Below are positions 16,476 through 25,682 of a stretch of 64,000 bases of DNA, piece after piece. The stretch spans positions 1 through 64,000 of the forward strand of contig JBBMRB010000018.1 of assembly GCA_038900335.1 (NCBI GenBank), in the 5' to 3' direction. This DNA comes from Rs1 sp038900335 (GTDB taxonomy: Bacteria; Pseudomonadota; Gammaproteobacteria; Pseudomonadales; Balneatricaceae). The notes beneath the pieces are model-generated. The model ran no database searches. It saw nothing but the letters and a program-made list of their open reading frames with translations, and was not told the DNA's origin. The position numbers and the translations under genes were made by a program. Within the stretch, counting starts at the first letter, position 1, and each line of letters begins with the position of its first letter.

Positions 16476-18218
16476 ATGAAATACCGCTTTTTTCCTTTTT
16501 TGGTTTGGTTAAAATTATTAACATTTAATGATATTAAAGCAGATTTCATAGCAGGATTGACTGGCGCAGTGATTGTTTTGCCTCAAGGTGTTGCCTTTGC
16601 AACTATTGCCGGCTTACCACCAGAATACGGCTTATATACAGCAATGGTGACTCCGGTAATCGCGGCCTTATTCGGCTCTTCACGACATTTAATATCTGGG
16701 CCTACAACGGCTATATCAATAGTCGTATTCTCCGCCATTAGCGGCTATGCACAACCTGGTACGCCTGAATTTGTTTCTATGGCGCTCACTTTGACCTTGT
16801 TGGCAGGTCTTTATCAATTAGGTTTCGGTTTGGCAAAACTAGGTAAGTTGGTCGATTTTGTCTCACATACTGTTGTTATTGGTTTTACAGCAGGTGCTGC
16901 TATTCTTATCGCTACTAGCCAAATGAAACATGTTACGGGTATCCCGGCGCAAAAAGGGTTATCTTTTTTTGATAGTTGGCTGTCGATGTTAACGCATATC
17001 AACTTATTAAACTGGGCTGTATTTAGCGTCGGTATCACCACATTACTAGTAGCTATACTGGTGAAGTATTTTAAGCCAGGTTTGCCTAATTTACTGATTG
17101 CTATGGTGCTTGGTAGTTTGTTGGCCCTGGCTTTAGGTGGCCATTCAGGTATTGAATTAGTGGGTGAAATACCGGCTACACTGCCGCCTTTATCGATGCC
17201 AGATTTATCTTTATCGACTATACAGCTATTAGCGCCGGAGGCTTTTGCTATCGCTTTGTTAGGGTTGATAGAGGCGGTGTCAATTAGTCGCGCGATAGCC
17301 ATTAAGTCACAGCAGCGTATCTACCCAAATCAAGAGTTTATGGGGCAAGGTCTATCAAATATAGTCGGCAGTTTCTTTTCTTGTTATGCAGGTTCTGGCT
17401 CTTTTACACGCTCGGGAGTTAACTATGCAGCGGGTGCTAAATCAGGGCTCTCTGCTATTTTTGCTGCCATTATTTTAGTGGTTATTGTGTTGTTGATCGC
17501 ACCGCTTACCGCTTATTTACCAGTGGCGGCTATGGGCGGTGTTATCCTACTGGTCGCCTATAATTTAGTTGATTTTGTCCACATTAAAAAGATACTAAAA
17601 ACCAGTAAGTCCGAATCGATTGTGTTGACGATCACTTTTTTATCAACATTGTTTCTAGAGCTCGAATTTGCCATTTATCTAGGTGTGATGATGTCATTGA
17701 TCTTGTTTTTGGCAAAAACATCAACACCTGAAATTACCGAAATGTCGATTAATGTTGAACAGCGCCGCTTTATTGATGCAACTGCAGAGAACAATGCACA
17801 GTGCCCACAGTTAAAAGTATTGCGTGTTGATATGTCTATTTACTTTGGCTCGGTGAACCACATCCAAAATAAAATAGAAACGGCGCTTAGCGAAGATCAA
17901 GTCAGTCATATTTTAATCATATGTGGCGGTATCAACTTTATAGATTTAAGCGGTACTGACTTGTTGATAAATCTGGACAGGAAAATCAAAAATAAGAACA
18001 AAAACGGCGGCCTATATTTCTTTGCAATGAAACCAAGTGTTAAAGAGAGGGCAGTGAAATTAGGCTTAATTCCTGCATTAGGTGCCGATCAGTTCTTTGA
18101 AAGTAAAAAAGCGGCAATTGATAGTATCTTCCCACAATTAAAACCGCAGATATGCGAAAATTGTACACAGCGAGTTTTCAAGGAATGCGCTAAGTACGAC
18201 ATTAACAGAGCTAGCTAG
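16476..18218 (+). CDS. SulP family inorganic anion transporter
   Basis: Inner-membrane carrier of 580 residues: about ten to twelve hydrophobic segments (about 20-410) and then a cytoplasmic STAS domain (about 435-550). The SulP signature appears near residues 25-60 (ADFIAGLTGAVIVLPQGVAFATIAGLPPEYGLY), and GSFTRSGVNYAAGAKS lies near 305. The end carries a cysteine-rich tail (CENCTQRVFKECAKY). SulP proteins carry sulfate, bicarbonate, dicarboxylates or other anions, and the substrate cannot be read from sequence. There is no carbonic anhydrase beside it, so a bicarbonate role has no support from context. Monocistronic. Confidence 0.9.
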   Translation: MKYRFFPFLVWLKLLTFNDIKADFIAGLTGAVIVLPQGVAFATIAGLPPEYGLYTAMVTPVIAALFGSSRHLISGPTTAISIVVFSAISGYAQPGTPEFVSMALTLTLLAGLYQLGFGLAKLGKLVDFVSHTVVIGFTAGAAILIATSQMKHVTGIPAQKGLSFFDSWLSMLTHINLLNWAVFSVGITTLLVAILVKYFKPGLPNLLIAMVLGSLLALALGGHSGIELVGEIPATLPPLSMPDLSLSTIQLLAPEAFAIALLGLIEAVSISRAIAIKSQQRIYPNQEFMGQGLSNIVGSFFSCYAGSGSFTRSGVNYAAGAKSGLSAIFAAIILVVIVLLIAPLTAYLPVAAMGGVILLVAYNLVDFVHIKKILKTSKSESIVLTITFLSTLFLELEFAIYLGVMMSLILFLAKTSTPEITEMSINVEQRRFIDATAENNAQCPQLKVLRVDMSIYFGSVNHIQNKIETALSEDQVSHILIICGGINFIDLSGTDLLINLDRKIKNKNKNGGLYFFAMKPSVKERAVKLGLIPALGADQFFESKKAAIDSIFPQLKPQICENCTQRVFKECAKYDINRAS

Positions 18219-18389
18219 CGTCTTGTCGCTAAATTACAGCTTTTTCAATTACGCTAGGCCTGTGCACACAGGTTGGTTTTAATCTGCGACTTGTTATTCT
18301 CAATCTAAAAGTCTGTCTTTTTAGATATTAATTTATATTCGTTTGATAGGGTGTTATGTTCACTATTATTTATTAAACATGGTGGGATT

Positions 18390-18800
18390 ATGGCTAAGAT
18401 TATTACAGGTGGTTGCTGTTGTGGCGAGGTTACTTTTACAGTTGAAGATAACTTTAGTCATTTTTTCTTTTGTCATTGCGAGCAATGCAGAAAGTTAACA
18501 GGCAGTGCTCATGCCGCTAATTTATTCACATCAGCAGATAATATTAACTGGCATAGCGCAATAGAAAAAATAAAACGTTACGATGATCCTGAACGAGCCT
18601 TTTCTCAAGCCTTCTGTGCAAACTGTGGTTCTGGATTACCTTTTTTAACGCAAAGTGGCGAGTCTTTAATTGTCCCTGCGGGGAGCTTAAATGAAGAGCC
18701 GACGAAAATATTAGATGCTCAAATTTTTTGTGCTGAACAAACTCAGTGGCACAAAAAAGGGCTAGGGATTACTAATAAAGTACCAGGTTTTCCCGAGTAG
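18390..18800 (+). CDS. GFA family zinc protein
   Basis: A 136-residue protein of the glutathione-dependent formaldehyde-activating (GFA) fold. Zinc ligands are visible as C9 and C11 (GGCCCGE), C28-x-C30-x2-C33 (FCHCEQC) and C76-x2-C79 (FCANCG). GFA-like proteins are widespread; most are not shown to act on formaldehyde. ATG 18390 is chosen over an upstream in-frame start at 18351, because the family starts just before the GGC motif and a GGTGGGA stretch precedes it, though the spacing is short. Monocistronic. Confidence 0.85.
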   Translation: MAKIITGGCCCGEVTFTVEDNFSHFFFCHCEQCRKLTGSAHAANLFTSADNINWHSAIEKIKRYDDPERAFSQAFCANCGSGLPFLTQSGESLIVPAGSLNEEPTKILDAQIFCAEQTQWHKKGLGITNKVPGFPE

Positions 18801-18895
18801 GGGCTACATAAAGAATGCTGAATCACAGCGCTGTTTAGCTCCTACCTGCTGTTTTTACTAAGTTACAGGTAGGTAATGGCGATTTAAATTTATAT

Positions 18896-19255
18896 CTAAA
18901 TATCAGCTTCATCTGTCCAGTGTAAAGCCGTTAGAAAATCAGAGACGGCAAAGTGTTTAACATTAGCTGCTTTAAAGTTATCACTGATATACTGGTATTG
19001 GTCACTGCCAACAATCGCTACTCTAATAATATCGGCTGGGCACTGCGTAAAAAAATGCTCGCGATGCCAGTGTGAATCCTCTGCAATAGCGGTAAAATCA
19101 TGGTCGAGGTAGATTAGTATTCTTAATTTATGATTCGGTTTTAACTGCTTTGCTATCTGCGCTAAGAAGACATCGTCATAATCGTCTTGAGTGAGTGTGC
19201 CAGTTGCTTGTGCGATTAAAATGTCGCCAGCTGAATCAGGAAGGATATATAGCAT
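18896..19255 (-). CDS. SpoIIAA-like (STAS-fold) protein
   Basis: A 119-residue protein of the SpoIIAA-like family. The start MLYILPDSAGDILIAQATG followed by TLTQDDYDDVFLAQI fits the pattern of strand, turn and helix in that family. The family is thought to bind lipid or regulate partners, but no function is settled. The in-frame GTG at 19288 would add 11 residues that do not match the family, so ATG 19255 is preferred. The gene lies next to a GST gene on the same strand, 148 bases away and separated from it by that gene's terminator. Confidence 0.7.
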   Translation of the reverse strand: MLYILPDSAGDILIAQATGTLTQDDYDDVFLAQIAKQLKPNHKLRILIYLDHDFTAIAEDSHWHREHFFTQCPADIIRVAIVGSDQYQYISDNFKAANVKHFAVSDFLTALHWTDEADI

Positions 19256-19360
19256 ATAGATAGACCAATAAGATGAAAAATAAAGCACGCAGTTTACAAG
19301 AAACCGATAATCACTGCTAATAATATCTTTTAGCTACAATAGTGAATATTTAAGCGCCGT

Positions 19361-19382
19361 AAAAAAAGAGGCCGTGGCCTCT
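19361..19382 (-). terminator. Rho-independent terminator after the GST gene
   Basis: On the minus strand, AGAGGC (19377-19382 side) pairs with GCCTCT around a four-base loop and runs directly into seven T (complement of A 19361-19367). This is a textbook terminator, 21 bases past the GST stop. Confidence 0.85.
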
Positions 19383-19402
19383 TCATTAAACTTGCTAGTA
19401 AA

Positions 19403-20020
19403 CTAGTTATGTTTAGCTTCTAGTGCTTGAGCTGTGTGCCATTTGTCGTGGCTCTGCAGTTGCTCATCGTAAGCGACTAGGTTTTTAAAGTGCCCTAAAT
19501 TACCCGATGCTTTAACGATTTCTACGATAAATGACATCATGAAATCAGCTCCTGTCAGCGTATCGGCAACTAAATAACGCTTGCCCTCAAGACGCTCGTT
19601 AAAGTAACTAATAACCTTTGCCGTTTCTTGGTCGGCATAGCCTTCTAAAAACTCAGTTTTAGCGCCATCTTTTAACACAAACATTTTTAGCAACAGCGGT
19701 AAAATAGCTGAGCTTTCGGCAAAGTGCAGCCATTGTTGATAGTCTATATAATCGTGTGTACCCGCTTTTGGCGTGAACTTGCCATTGCCATAGGTCGTAA
19801 TTAAGTAATCGGTGATAGCGCCTGATTCCGCAACTATTAAGCCGTTATCTTCAATCACTGGCGATTTGCCAAGCGCATGGATATGTTTGAGCTCATCAGG
19901 GGCTAAGAAAGTATCTTTATTGCGCTGGTATGCAATGATCTGATATTCAACGTTCAGCTCTTCAAGTAACCAAATAATACGCTTTGAACGTGATTTATTT
20001 AAATGATGTAGTTTTATCAT
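19403..20020 (-). CDS. Glutathione S-transferase family protein
   Basis: A 205-residue GST. The thioredoxin-like N-terminal domain has LHHLNKSRSKRIIWLLEEL, a cis-proline motif GKSPVIEDN (about 51-59) and the glutathione-binding ESGAITDYL (about 65-73). The C-terminal helical domain includes LTGADFMMSF. The serine in KSRS is a candidate catalytic residue. Type and substrate are not determined. It starts at ATG 20020 and is ended by a clear terminator, so it is monocistronic. Confidence 0.88.
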   Translation of the reverse strand: MIKLHHLNKSRSKRIIWLLEELNVEYQIIAYQRNKDTFLAPDELKHIHALGKSPVIEDNGLIVAESGAITDYLITTYGNGKFTPKAGTHDYIDYQQWLHFAESSAILPLLLKMFVLKDGAKTEFLEGYADQETAKVISYFNERLEGKRYLVADTLTGADFMMSFIVEIVKASGNLGHFKNLVAYDEQLQSHDKWHTAQALEAKHN

Positions 20021-20323
20021 GCTATTTCCTAAGAAGCGCAGCTATTAATAGCGGTGCAATAAATGTGATTGGGTGTCAGCCAAATGTTAGCTAAAGTGGA
20101 ACACTATAAGCATGGCCATGCAAGCTTTTGTCTTAATCATCTAAGATATTGAATGCGCCAGCATGAGCATAACTTAAGTTATTATATAAGCGAATATAAA
20201 TGCTGTTGTGGATAAAAGCGTGGTGCTTAAAATATAGAGCAGCAGGTAAGTATTAAGCGGCTAGTTAACGTCTTACTGTTAGTTGTAAATAAAGAGTAAA
20301 ATAAGCAGTTTTTTGCGCAGATA

Positions 20324-20346
20324 CAGAGCTTAAGGATTAAGCTCTG
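20324..20346. terminator. Perfect 10-bp stem-loop downstream of yceI
   Basis: CAGAGCTTAA (20324-20333) pairs with TTAAGCTCTG (20337-20346) around GGA. It lies 17 bases past the yceI stop, so it probably ends the cybB-yceI transcript, but no T run follows. The remainder of the gap 20021-20362 shows no gene. Confidence 0.5.
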
Positions 20347-20362
20347 TTAGTATTTATATCGT

Positions 20363-20944
20363 TTACTTAGGGCTCACGCCTTCAAAAAACATATCAATAG
20401 TAAAATCTGTCTGGCCTATTTTGCCACCGTTGATTTTGAAATCGTCAAATTTTAGTGTGGTTTTTGCTTCAAAACCTGAACGGTAATCACCCCAAGGAGA
20501 ATCGCCTTCACCTATAAGGTTCGCATCAAATGAAATTGATTTAGTGATACCGTGCAGCGTTAGGTCACCAGTGACCGTTAAGTTACCATCGCCTTGGCTT
20601 TTAATATCCGTACTTTTAAATGTCGCTGTCGGGTATTCACTAGCGTTTAAAAAGTCAGCACTCATGACATGCTTATCGCGCTTAGCATGGTTTGAGTCAA
20701 AGCTTGTGGTATCGATTGTTACTTCAATGCTTGATTCATTTGGCTTGTTTTTATCGTACTCAAAGGTACCTGAAAAGTTATTAAAACGACCTTTCACCCA
20801 ACTAAAACCAAGATGGTTAACTTTTACATCGATTTGAGAATGTGCGCCAGCTTTTGAATCATCGATAACAAATGTTGCCGCTGATACTAAAGAACTACCT
20901 ATTATGGCTGTTGCTAATATAGTGCTTTTAACTAGTGTTTTCAT
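20363..20944 (-). CDS. yceI: YceI family periplasmic protein
   Basis: A 193-residue exported protein. A signal peptide of about 22 residues ends SLVSAA. The mature part is the YceI lipocalin-like barrel, with typical segments VNHLGFSWVKGRFNNFSGTF, DKHVMSADFLNASEYPTATFKS and LTLHGITKSISFD. YceI proteins bind long isoprenoid or lipid ligands in a hydrophobic cavity. The start overlaps the end of the cytochrome b561 gene by four bases, the same pairing as yceJ-yceI in E. coli. An isoprenoid quinone ligand and a link to membrane electron transfer are inferred from that pairing. Confidence 0.93.
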   Translation of the reverse strand: MKTLVKSTILATAIIGSSLVSAATFVIDDSKAGAHSQIDVKVNHLGFSWVKGRFNNFSGTFEYDKNKPNESSIEVTIDTTSFDSNHAKRDKHVMSADFLNASEYPTATFKSTDIKSQGDGNLTVTGDLTLHGITKSISFDANLIGEGDSPWGDYRSGFEAKTTLKFDDFKINGGKIGQTDFTIDMFFEGVSPK

Positions 20945-21510
20945 TTTTTCTCCTCAATGCCCAGCATATTACTGAGCGTAGTGTCTTTATCAATAAAGTG
21001 GTGTTTTAAGGCGGCTAAGGTATGCAAAGCAACCAAAGCCATTAAGCCAACAGCAACATAATAGTGAACATCACCAGCTAGTGTTGCCTGATTTTCAAAT
21101 AACTCGGTTGGTCCGGGTATTCTAAACCAATCGAAGATTTCGATACCTTGACCACCTGCAAAAGAAATAAGTAACCCAGATATTAATACGATGAAAACAG
21201 CTAGGTAGATTCCATAATGTGCCACTTTACTGGCGGTATTGATAAAATCTGAATTAGTCACAGGCGGTTTCGGGGTAGGATTAATCATTTTCCAGATCAA
21301 TCTTAAAACCATTAACAATAGGACAGCAATACCAAGTGCTTCATGTATTTGCGGGCCTAAAGTATAAAAAGAATCATAATAGCCCAAATCCATCATATAT
21401 AAGCCTAAAGCAAATAAGCCAATAATAGGTAGGACGAGTAGCCAGTGAACGAAAATCATACCCCAGCCAAATTGGCTGTCGGTATTTTTATAATGCTTAA
21501 TTAAACTCAT
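20941..21510 (-). CDS. yceJ: Cytochrome b561 family protein (YceJ-like)
   Basis: A 189-residue four-helix membrane cytochrome that should bind two haems b and pass electrons between quinone and an acceptor. Histidines in FVHWLL (near 22), GPQIHEALG (near 53), VAHYGIYL (near 95) and ALHTLAALKHH (near 161-168) sit where haem ligands are expected. It is the first gene of a two-gene operon with yceI, overlapping by four bases. Start ATG 21510. Confidence 0.9.
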   Translation of the reverse strand: MSLIKHYKNTDSQFGWGMIFVHWLLVLPIIGLFALGLYMMDLGYYDSFYTLGPQIHEALGIAVLLLMVLRLIWKMINPTPKPPVTNSDFINTASKVAHYGIYLAVFIVLISGLLISFAGGQGIEIFDWFRIPGPTELFENQATLAGDVHYYVAVGLMALVALHTLAALKHHFIDKDTTLSNMLGIEEKK

Positions 21511-21702
21511 AATATTATTAACTAATTTCCATAAAAGAATAACAGCAAAACCACATTAAGTATGAGAGTTGCTTTTAATTGATTAGTTCAATTTTTAACC
21601 GTGGTGTTAATCAAATATAAAAGAAATTGATTATCATTTCTGGATAAGCTAAATGTAAACTTATAATATAAAGGCGTCAAATGCATAAAGGTAATAATTG
21701 TC

Positions 21703-22620
21703 ATGCGTGAAGTGAATTTGAGGTCGGTGGATCTAAACTTATTAACAGTATTACAAGCGTTAATAGAAGAGCGCCATGTCACTAAAGCGGCAGAAAAGCT
21801 ACACATGAGTCAATCAGCGGTGAGTAGAGCACTGCAACGCTTAAGGGTGCTTTTTAATGACCCGCTATTAGTCAAAAGCGCTGAAGGCTACACGTTATCT
21901 AGTCGTGCGACAAAGCTGGCGACTGAATTATCAGTTGTGTTGCAAACACTGAGCCGCTTAGTACAGGAGCCGGAGTTCATACCCTCGAGTAGCCGAGCAA
22001 CGTTGCGTTTCGCAGGGATTGACCTAGATGCCTGGATAGATATGCCCAAACTGATTGGCAGCGTGCTACAGGAAGCGCCAAAATTAAAAATGGAAGTATC
22101 TAATACTCAGGCAAATTATTTTGAAGAGCTGAGTAAAGGGCGTGCCGATTTTGTGGTATCGGGTTTTCAATCCGATCACGATCAAGAAAATATTTATTCT
22201 TGTCGTATCGGTAGTTCTGATCTGGTAGCGGTAATGGGTCAAAATAATCCGTTGAGCGAACAGACACTGACAGTTGAAAAGTACTTAAAGGCAAAACATG
22301 GTTTCGTTTCTATTACCGGCAAAGGTGCCTCCTCAGTGGATGCCCATTTATTGGCGTTAGGGCTTAAAAGGGATGTGGTCTTAAAAGTATCGGACTTTAA
22401 ATCAGTCGCAGCATATTGTGAAAATACAGATATCGTGTTTTTACTACCCAGACAGTTGATTAAACATAGCCTAATTGGCCGTCAGGTTATTATAAAAAGC
22501 CTTCCCAAAGGGCTATATAAATCAAGTATTGATTTCTATATCTATTGGCATGCCCGTTATGATAATGACCCACTGCACCGCTGGATTAAACAGCGAATGC
22601 TAGATTATGTTTTGAGTTAA
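21703..22620 (+). CDS. LysR family transcriptional regulator
   Basis: A 305-residue regulator. The N-terminal winged helix-turn-helix (about 8-66) has the family pattern LNLLTVLQALIEERHVTKAAEKLHMSQSAVSRALQRLR. An effector-binding domain follows (about 95-300). It resembles the NodD/LeuO-like branch in the phrase VDLNLL. It is transcribed away from cybB-yceI, so those genes are candidate targets, but the 190-base gap shows no clear LysR box. The effector is unknown. Confidence 0.9.
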   Translation: MREVNLRSVDLNLLTVLQALIEERHVTKAAEKLHMSQSAVSRALQRLRVLFNDPLLVKSAEGYTLSSRATKLATELSVVLQTLSRLVQEPEFIPSSSRATLRFAGIDLDAWIDMPKLIGSVLQEAPKLKMEVSNTQANYFEELSKGRADFVVSGFQSDHDQENIYSCRIGSSDLVAVMGQNNPLSEQTLTVEKYLKAKHGFVSITGKGASSVDAHLLALGLKRDVVLKVSDFKSVAAYCENTDIVFLLPRQLIKHSLIGRQVIIKSLPKGLYKSSIDFYIYWHARYDNDPLHRWIKQRMLDYVLS

Positions 22621-22782
22621 TTGCCAATGTTAGTTAGTTAAAAATGATAACAAAGCTATTATCAATAAAAAATGCTCGGTGCAGTACACTCAATTTTAAC
22701 TCTTTACGAGCCTGTTATCTTATTGATTTTAATACAGAGCTGTTTTGAATATTGAAAAAAATAGTGAAAATCAAATTATTTT

Positions 22783-22810
22783 TTGCATTATAGAATTAGG
22801 CTGTTATACT
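22783..22810 (+). promoter_or_regulatory. Sigma70 promoter of the SRP RNA gene
   Basis: TTGCAT (22783-22788) and TATACT (22805-22810) with a 16-base spacer. A GC-rich discriminator (GCGCGC) follows, typical of stable-RNA promoters under stringent control. Transcription should start near 22817, leaving a short 5' leader of about 36 bases to be removed from the RNA. Confidence 0.75.
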
Positions 22811-22852
22811 GCGCGCTCTCAATCGAGAACAAGCAGAATATCGCTGAGCTAT

Positions 22853-22963
22853 GGTAGCTCTGTCGGTCCTCTCGCAACGATACGTCGTGAACCTGGTCAG
22901 GCCTGGAAGGGAGCAGCCACAACGACTGATTCGTGTGCCGGGATGTGGCTGGCGGAGCTGCTT
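22853..22963 (+). ncRNA. ffs: 4.5S signal recognition particle RNA
   Basis: RNA of the SRP, which with Ffh targets membrane proteins. The conserved apical part is intact: GGTCAGGCCTGGAAGGGAGC on one strand, then GCAGCCA and GTGTGCCGGGATGTGGCTGGC. The ends pair as AGCTC (22856-22860) with GAGCT (22955-22959), extended by wobble pairs. The ends are set by the closing stem and may be off by a few bases. The RNA lies directly downstream of a good sigma70 promoter. A T-rich stretch near 22971-22976 may serve in termination. Confidence 0.95.
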
Positions 22964-23003
22964 CCAATATTTTTTCCTCTTTTTACAATCCCATATATAT
23001 TAA

Positions 23004-23030
23004 TGATAGCTGATAGCTGATAGCTGATAG
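23004..23030. repeat. 7-bp tandem repeat downstream of ffs
   Basis: TGATAGC is repeated three times and then as TGATAG (27 bases). It is non-coding and lies 40 bases beyond the SRP RNA; probably a slippage repeat. Confidence 0.85.
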
Positions 23031-23206
23031 TTAAATATAAATTTAACTAAAATATCTGTGCTGAATTCTATGTTTTTTGCAAATATAAAGACTAGTGCTA
23101 CGCGTAAGCTGTTTATTATTTACCATAATATCCGTTTAAATCTCACTTAAATATCTGCAATATAAAGCTTTGTTGTTAATGGTTGCTCTGTGCATAAAGC
23201 CTGCTT

Positions 23207-24013
23207 TTAGCGGGTGAAAATCGACACTTCATGCAATAGTGGTAGCATCATGTGAAACAATTCAGATTGCGAAGATATATTACATTTTGAATAAAGTTGG
23301 CGGCGAAAAACTTTAACGGTTTGGGGACTGATGCCTAATTCCAAAGAAATTGATAGCGATGAGTGACCACGTAAAATTAAGATAGCGACTTCTGCTTGGC
23401 GCTTACTGAGTTTCACCCCTTGTCTTAAAGTAACGATACTTTGCATACTCGTCACCAACGATTTGACTTCAGTATTTTTTTTGCTGACATATTTTCGAAC
23501 ATCCCAATCTGCTTGTATTAGTGCTTGAATGACAGGTTCAAATTCTTTGAGTGTGTTCACATCTTTCGTTATAAATTTGCGGCCTGTTGCGGTATCTGTC
23601 CCCATAGATATTGATACAGTCGTCGTCTCGTTAACAGGGTAAAAAATGGTTATCTCATCCAATATCCCTATGCGTCCATAGTACCAATCATAATATTTGC
23701 TTCTAAGAAAGTTATCAGGGGCCATTTCAGATAACCAGTAAATACCTGGTTTGCCATGTTGAAGATGAAATTGATAAACAGGGTCAAGTAAGTAAGCCGC
23801 TGAAAGGTATTGGCTTTTAAGCAGAGCGAAGACATCTGTGCCCAACGTATTAGTGAATGCAGGTGTTGGCGTTGATTCAGCGTTGTAGACTAACACGATA
23901 ATATTTTCAAACTTTAATATGGAGCGTAGAAACTCTGAAAAATCTGAAAAAAAAGCCGGGCTACCCTTAGAGCTAATCGCTGTTGCTAATCTATTAATAT
24001 AACAAGTATCCAT
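23207..24013 (-). CDS. LuxR-type HTH transcriptional regulator
   Basis: A 268-residue regulator with a C-terminal LuxR/FixJ helix-turn-helix (about 200-258), seen as LSKRQAEVAILILRGHSSLSISLELGISPQTVKVFRRQLYSK. The N-terminal 190 residues are a ligand- or signal-sensing domain that I do not recognise. It lacks the tryptophan/tyrosine pattern typical of acyl-homoserine-lactone receptors as far as I can judge. ATG 24013 is certain from the very strong AAAGGAGG site just upstream; the in-frame start nine codons earlier is not. It is divergent from the NhaC-like transporter and HisD-like genes, so it most likely controls them. Confidence 0.87.
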   Translation of the reverse strand: MDTCYINRLATAISSKGSPAFFSDFSEFLRSILKFENIIVLVYNAESTPTPAFTNTLGTDVFALLKSQYLSAAYLLDPVYQFHLQHGKPGIYWLSEMAPDNFLRSKYYDWYYGRIGILDEITIFYPVNETTTVSISMGTDTATGRKFITKDVNTLKEFEPVIQALIQADWDVRKYVSKKNTEVKSLVTSMQSIVTLRQGVKLSKRQAEVAILILRGHSSLSISLELGISPQTVKVFRRQLYSKCNISSQSELFHMMLPLLHEVSIFTR

Positions 24014-24044
24014 ACATACCTCCTTTGGGTTATATACCACCTAA

Positions 24045-24059
24045 TTAACTATAAGTTAA
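24045..24059. promoter_or_regulatory. Candidate operator in the luxR-type/transporter gap
   Basis: Inverted repeat TTAACT-ATA-AGTTAA in the 142-base divergent promoter region. Its place and symmetry fit a dimeric LuxR-type regulator, but it is short and AT-rich, so chance is possible. Confidence 0.3.
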
Positions 24060-24155
24060 CATATTGATAAATATTAGTGGTACTAATAAATTTGGTAATC
24101 ATAATTATAAATAAGCATAACAACCGCCGTAGATGGCTTTAAAGGGGATTTAACA

Positions 24156-25616
24156 ATGAATAATACGTCTTATATGAATTATGCCGAAGGTGGCGGGGAT
24201 TTTCGTCGTAAAAGGGTATTGCCAATACTCGCAGTTTTGGCAGTAGTGTACTCAGTATCATTGTTTCTTGGTGTGCATATAAATGCGGTAGTGTTAACTA
24301 TATTTTTGATGATCACATTATGTTTATTACGCATACCTGTCGCTATTGCATTAGTTATCGCCGCAGTATTAGGAGGGCTTCATGCAGGGCTTACTATGGA
24401 AGCTACCATAGCGGCTCTTAATGATAATTTGCTTGCGGGCTCCCAAGTTGGTATGACCTATATCATGATCGGCGCATTTGCAGTCGCTCTAGCACGCAGT
24501 GGTTTACTTGAAATGCTGGCACGCAAAATAACGCAAAACTTAGGAGTCGATGAAGCTGCAACCAATAAAGGAGTGAAGTGGACTCTCTTTCTTATCTTTA
24601 TAATAGCTTCTTTAATGTCACAGAATCTTATTCCTGTGCACATTGCCTTTATTCCGGTGTTGATTCCGCCTTTATTGGGCGTTATGAATAAACTGCGCAT
24701 GGATAGACGCGCAGTCGCGTGCGTTTTAGCCTGCATGATAAGCTCAAGCTATTTACTATTACCAACCGGTTTTGGTGCTATTTACCTTAATGAGATATTA
24801 CTTGCCAATGTTAATGAAATAGGTGAATCACTAGGTTTACAAGCAACGCCTGCGATGGCGCCTAAAGCGATGGCTTTACCGGTACTAGGTATCGTACTTG
24901 GTATGTTAGTGGCTGTTTTTATTACCTATCGCAAGCCTCGTGATTATAAAACAGTGCCCTTAACAGAGCTAAATAAGGATGCAAAGCCTATTAGTTTGAA
25001 CCTCACTCAATTAATAGCAACAGTGACAGCTTTGGTCGCGGCACTGGTATGTCAAATTCAGTTTGATTCACTTTTTATTGGTGCGATGGTGGGGTTTGTC
25101 ATACTGAGCTGCGCCGGTATTTTTCGCTGGCGCGATCAGGATGATGTATTTACAGAAGGCTTACGTATGATGGCACAGATTGCCGTTATTATTACCATTG
25201 CCTCAGGTTTTGCCGGTGTTTTAAATGCCACTAATGAGATTGCACCATTAGTATCAGCAGCCGCAGACTTTATCGGTGATAACAAAGCGTTAGGTGCTGC
25301 CATTATGTTACTGGTCGGCCTGTTCATCACGATAGGCTTTGGTGACTCTTTTGCCTCAGTGCCAATTTTGGCACCAATCTATATTCCATTGTCATTAGCA
25401 TTGGGCTTTTCACCTCTTGCAACTATCGCACTGTTAGGTGCAGCGGCGGCGCTAGGTGATGCGGGCTCACCTGCTTCAACTATCACATTAGGTGCGACTT
25501 CTGGTTTAAATGCAGATGGCCAGCATGATCATATCAAAGACAGTGTTATCCCAACTTTCTCACATGCAAACATTGGCATGATCTTATTTGCTTGGGTAGC
25601 AGCGATGGTGCTTTAA
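24156..25616 (+). CDS. NhaC/YuiF-like ion-coupled transporter
   Basis: A 486-residue membrane carrier with about twelve hydrophobic segments, of the sodium/proton antiporter superfamily branch related to NhaC and YuiF. Conserved-looking parts are SQNLIPVHIAFIPVLIPPLL (about 150-169), the loop DSFASVPILAPIYIPL and the motif AALGDAGSPASTITLGATSG near the end. Members of this branch have been annotated as amino-acid (including histidine) carriers as well as antiporters. The neighbouring HisD-like enzyme suggests uptake of its substrate. The ribosome site AAAGGGG is good. Spacing to the HisD-like gene is 66 bases. Confidence 0.82.
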   Translation: MNNTSYMNYAEGGGDFRRKRVLPILAVLAVVYSVSLFLGVHINAVVLTIFLMITLCLLRIPVAIALVIAAVLGGLHAGLTMEATIAALNDNLLAGSQVGMTYIMIGAFAVALARSGLLEMLARKITQNLGVDEAATNKGVKWTLFLIFIIASLMSQNLIPVHIAFIPVLIPPLLGVMNKLRMDRRAVACVLACMISSSYLLLPTGFGAIYLNEILLANVNEIGESLGLQATPAMAPKAMALPVLGIVLGMLVAVFITYRKPRDYKTVPLTELNKDAKPISLNLTQLIATVTALVAALVCQIQFDSLFIGAMVGFVILSCAGIFRWRDQDDVFTEGLRMMAQIAVIITIASGFAGVLNATNEIAPLVSAAADFIGDNKALGAAIMLLVGLFITIGFGDSFASVPILAPIYIPLSLALGFSPLATIALLGAAAALGDAGSPASTITLGATSGLNADGQHDHIKDSVIPTFSHANIGMILFAWVAAMVL

Positions 25617-25682
25617 CTTAAAACGTAATGCAGCTGCTATGTCAGCGGTATTTTGATCTATACAAATTAATGGTAATCAAAG

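Noticed and set aside
22745..23020. Open frame of 91 codons across the SRP RNA
   Set aside because: It runs through the ffs promoter and the conserved 4.5S RNA; the translation has no family features.
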